Assembly (NCBI GenBank): GCA_014380205.1 | Contig: JACMKH010000339.1 | Span: 1-14,912, forward strand | Direction: 5' to 3' | DNA: 14,912 nt | Source of the DNA: Sphingomonadaceae bacterium | GTDB lineage: Bacteria; Pseudomonadota; Alphaproteobacteria; Sphingomonadales; Sphingomonadaceae | Part shown: positions 14,088 through 14,912 of the stretch, piece after piece | Layout of the letters: the number at the start of each line of letters is the position of its first letter | How positions within the stretch are numbered: the stretch's first letter is position 1 | Translations under genes and position numbers: made by a program | The notes under the pieces: model-generated | The model's database searches: none | What the model was told of the DNA's origin: nothing | What the model saw: only the letters and a program-made list of their open reading frames with translations

Positions 14088-14147
14088 CGTCATTCTGGCG
14101 AAAGCCGGAATCCAGAGCGGAAAGGCGCGGCGTTTGGGGCTCTGGAT
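14088..14147. repeat. dispersed palindromic repeat of the GTCATTC...GAAAGC...GAATCC type
   Basis: ATTCTGGC-GAAA-GCCGGAAT (14092-14111) folds as an eight-pair hairpin with a GAAA loop. An outer pair, ATCCAGAGC (14110-14118) with GCTCTGGAT (14139-14147), is a perfect nine-base inverted repeat. Elements beginning CGTCATTC...GAATCC are widespread in proteobacterial intergenic DNA. It lies 22 bases after rpoZ and may form the 3' end of that transcript, though no T-run follows. Confidence 0.6.
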
Positions 14148-14184
14148 CGGCGAGACTTATCCCGACCGGCACTGAGCGGACATG

Positions 14185-14474
14185 TCAAAATTCCATCGGC
14201 GAGGCCACGCCGGGCCGCGCCTCCGCCTCGCGACGAAGCAGTGCGACGATCTCGCGAGGACGTGCGGCTGCGGGCCGGCGACCGGAGAGGCCCCAGCCAT
14301 GGCGCGCAGAAGGGCTTCGCCCTCGGGCGGCTTTTCGCCCAAATCCGTCGCCCCAATGAGCCAGGACCAATGCGCGGCGGTCCAATCGCGCAGCACGTCC
14401 GACAGGCGCGCCGAGGCCGGCGCTCGCTTGTGGATCCGAAGCAGCATGCTTCTGACGGTCTCGAATTCGGTCAT
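14185..14474 (-). pseudogene. small gene of unknown function, apparently frameshifted
   Basis: From ATG 14474 one frame reads about 70 residues that look like real protein: MTEFETVRSMLLRIHKRAPA, then RLSDVLRDWTAAHWSWLIGA and LGEKPPEGEALLRAMAG. Near 14255-14290 this frame degenerates into Arg/Ser-rich sequence, while the neighbouring frame becomes protein-like (RPREIVALLRREAEARPGVA) and ends properly at TGA 14185-14187. Joining the two needs one base more in the 14255-14290 interval and gives a protein of about 96 residues, mostly helical and with several Trp in the middle. I do not recognise a family. Either a recent loss of function or a one-base sequencing error explains it. The ribosome site (GGGGA, distant) is poor. 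A long GC hairpin lies just upstream. Confidence 0.45.
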
Positions 14475-14478
14475 ACAA

Positions 14479-14529
14479 TCCCGTGTCCCCATCCCGCGCG
14501 GACGCGCGCGAGCGCGCGCCAACACGGGA
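14479..14529. repeat. long GC-rich inverted repeat
   Basis: TCCCGTGT (14479-14486) and ACACGGGA (14522-14529) are perfect reverse complements. Between them lies a second pairing of alternating CG (GCGCGC-GA-GCGCGC, about 14504-14518). The structure begins five bases upstream of the frameshifted gene's start on the minus strand and would occlude its leader. No T-run on either side, so not a standard terminator. Confidence 0.5.
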
Positions 14530-14803
14530 CGCATCAAATGCGTTTTCTGGGGGCGCTGCGGCGGCGTCCGGACTTGGCCGCGGCGCTACGGGAGCGCCTC
14601 TAGCTCAGGAACGGAACGCGAGACGCGACGCCCTTGCAGGCAATCGCTCCAGCAATGTTCTTCTCCATCTCGCCGGCGAACCAATGCCGGCAGGGATCGC
14701 GCCGTTAATCGAGCGCGAACGAAATGCAAGCGGGAGAACATTTATGCAGTGGTGAGCAGCGCCGGGTGAACGCCGGATCGACAAGCCGCCCAGCTCTCGG
14801 CGG
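14530..14803. other. intergenic stretch with no supportable gene
   Basis: About 270 bases between the inverted repeat and tRNA-Phe. All frames give only short or Arg-rich readings without ribosome sites. The last 18 bases (14786-14803) can pair CCGCC with GGCGG directly after the tRNA 3' end on the minus strand, which might help end the tRNA transcript, but there is no T-run. Base composition is a little lower in GC than the neighbouring genes. Confidence 0.5.
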
Positions 14804-14879
<76 letters not shown>

Positions 14880-14912
14880 GTGGCCGGCGGGGGCGCGGAG
14901 CGAGCGCCTGTA

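Noticed and set aside
14538..14603. 21-residue plus-strand ORF starting MRFLGALRRRPD
   Set aside because: It reads like a helix fragment but has no ribosome site and is too short to support as a gene or a leader peptide.
14600..14668. 22-residue minus-strand ORF starting MEKNIAGAIACKG
   Set aside because: It is protein-like in the first half, but there is no clear ribosome site and no continuation; probably chance.
14182..14769. 195-codon plus-strand frame near the right end
   Set aside because: It has no ribosome site, an Arg/Ser-rich composition, passes through the GC hairpin, and lies opposite the more protein-like minus-strand gene.

Overview
The window is GC-rich (roughly two thirds G+C) chromosomal DNA, most likely from a sphingomonad (Alphaproteobacteria, Sphingomonadaceae). 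The pointers are a DUF1489 gene (a family I know from alphaproteobacteria), an alphaproteobacterial-type omega subunit (rpoZ), an SSB with a Gly-rich linker and DDDVPF tip, dispersed palindromes of the type common in sphingomonad genomes, and a possible EcfG-type promoter. The species assignment is inference; no 16S rRNA is present.

Layout. 1-1480: a possible 3' end of an upstream gene, a Tat-exported small protein built from four Asp-rich repeats (minus), a 53-residue secreted peptide, and a DUF2383/PA2169-type four-helix-bundle protein behind a possible general-stress promoter. 1480-1784: a terminator hairpin followed by what look like decayed pieces of two small genes (a SnoaL/NTF2-like C-terminus and an ABM-like N-terminus). 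1785-4440: a minus-strand operon feoA-feoB-ssb, ferrous iron uptake followed by single-strand DNA binding protein, with an AT-rich palindrome at the feoA start that looks like a Fur-type operator. 4490-4552: a palindromic repeat. 4570-6420: DUF1489 gene and the Mg2+ channel gene mgtE (minus). 6489-8771: a plus-strand run of a luciferase-like monooxygenase, a cyclophilin-type peptidyl-prolyl isomerase and an SDR oxidoreductase. 8793-9766: a second palindromic repeat, which supplies the last codons and stop of a LysR regulator (minus).

9767-10091 is a 325-bp intergenic region with a LysR promoter, inverted repeats, and a very strong Rho-independent terminator with no gene in front of it, which suggests a small RNA. 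10092-12407 encodes a complete bacterial CDC48/p97/VAT-type double AAA+ ATPase. 12438-13604 is a phospholipase D/cardiolipin synthase-like protein (minus), divergent from rpoZ (13725-14066), which has a readable promoter. The last 850 bases hold a dispersed repeat, a small minus-strand gene that appears frameshifted, a long GC hairpin, about 270 bases without a supportable gene, and a complete tRNA-Phe(GAA) on the minus strand.

Most of the window is housekeeping or common accessory metabolism. I see no defence island, prophage, CRISPR array or transposase. The best candidates for something undescribed are the orphan-terminator transcript at 9894-9994 and the four-repeat Tat protein at 116-571. 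Also worth a look are the repeat-derived end of the LysR gene and the frameshifted gene beside tRNA-Phe.
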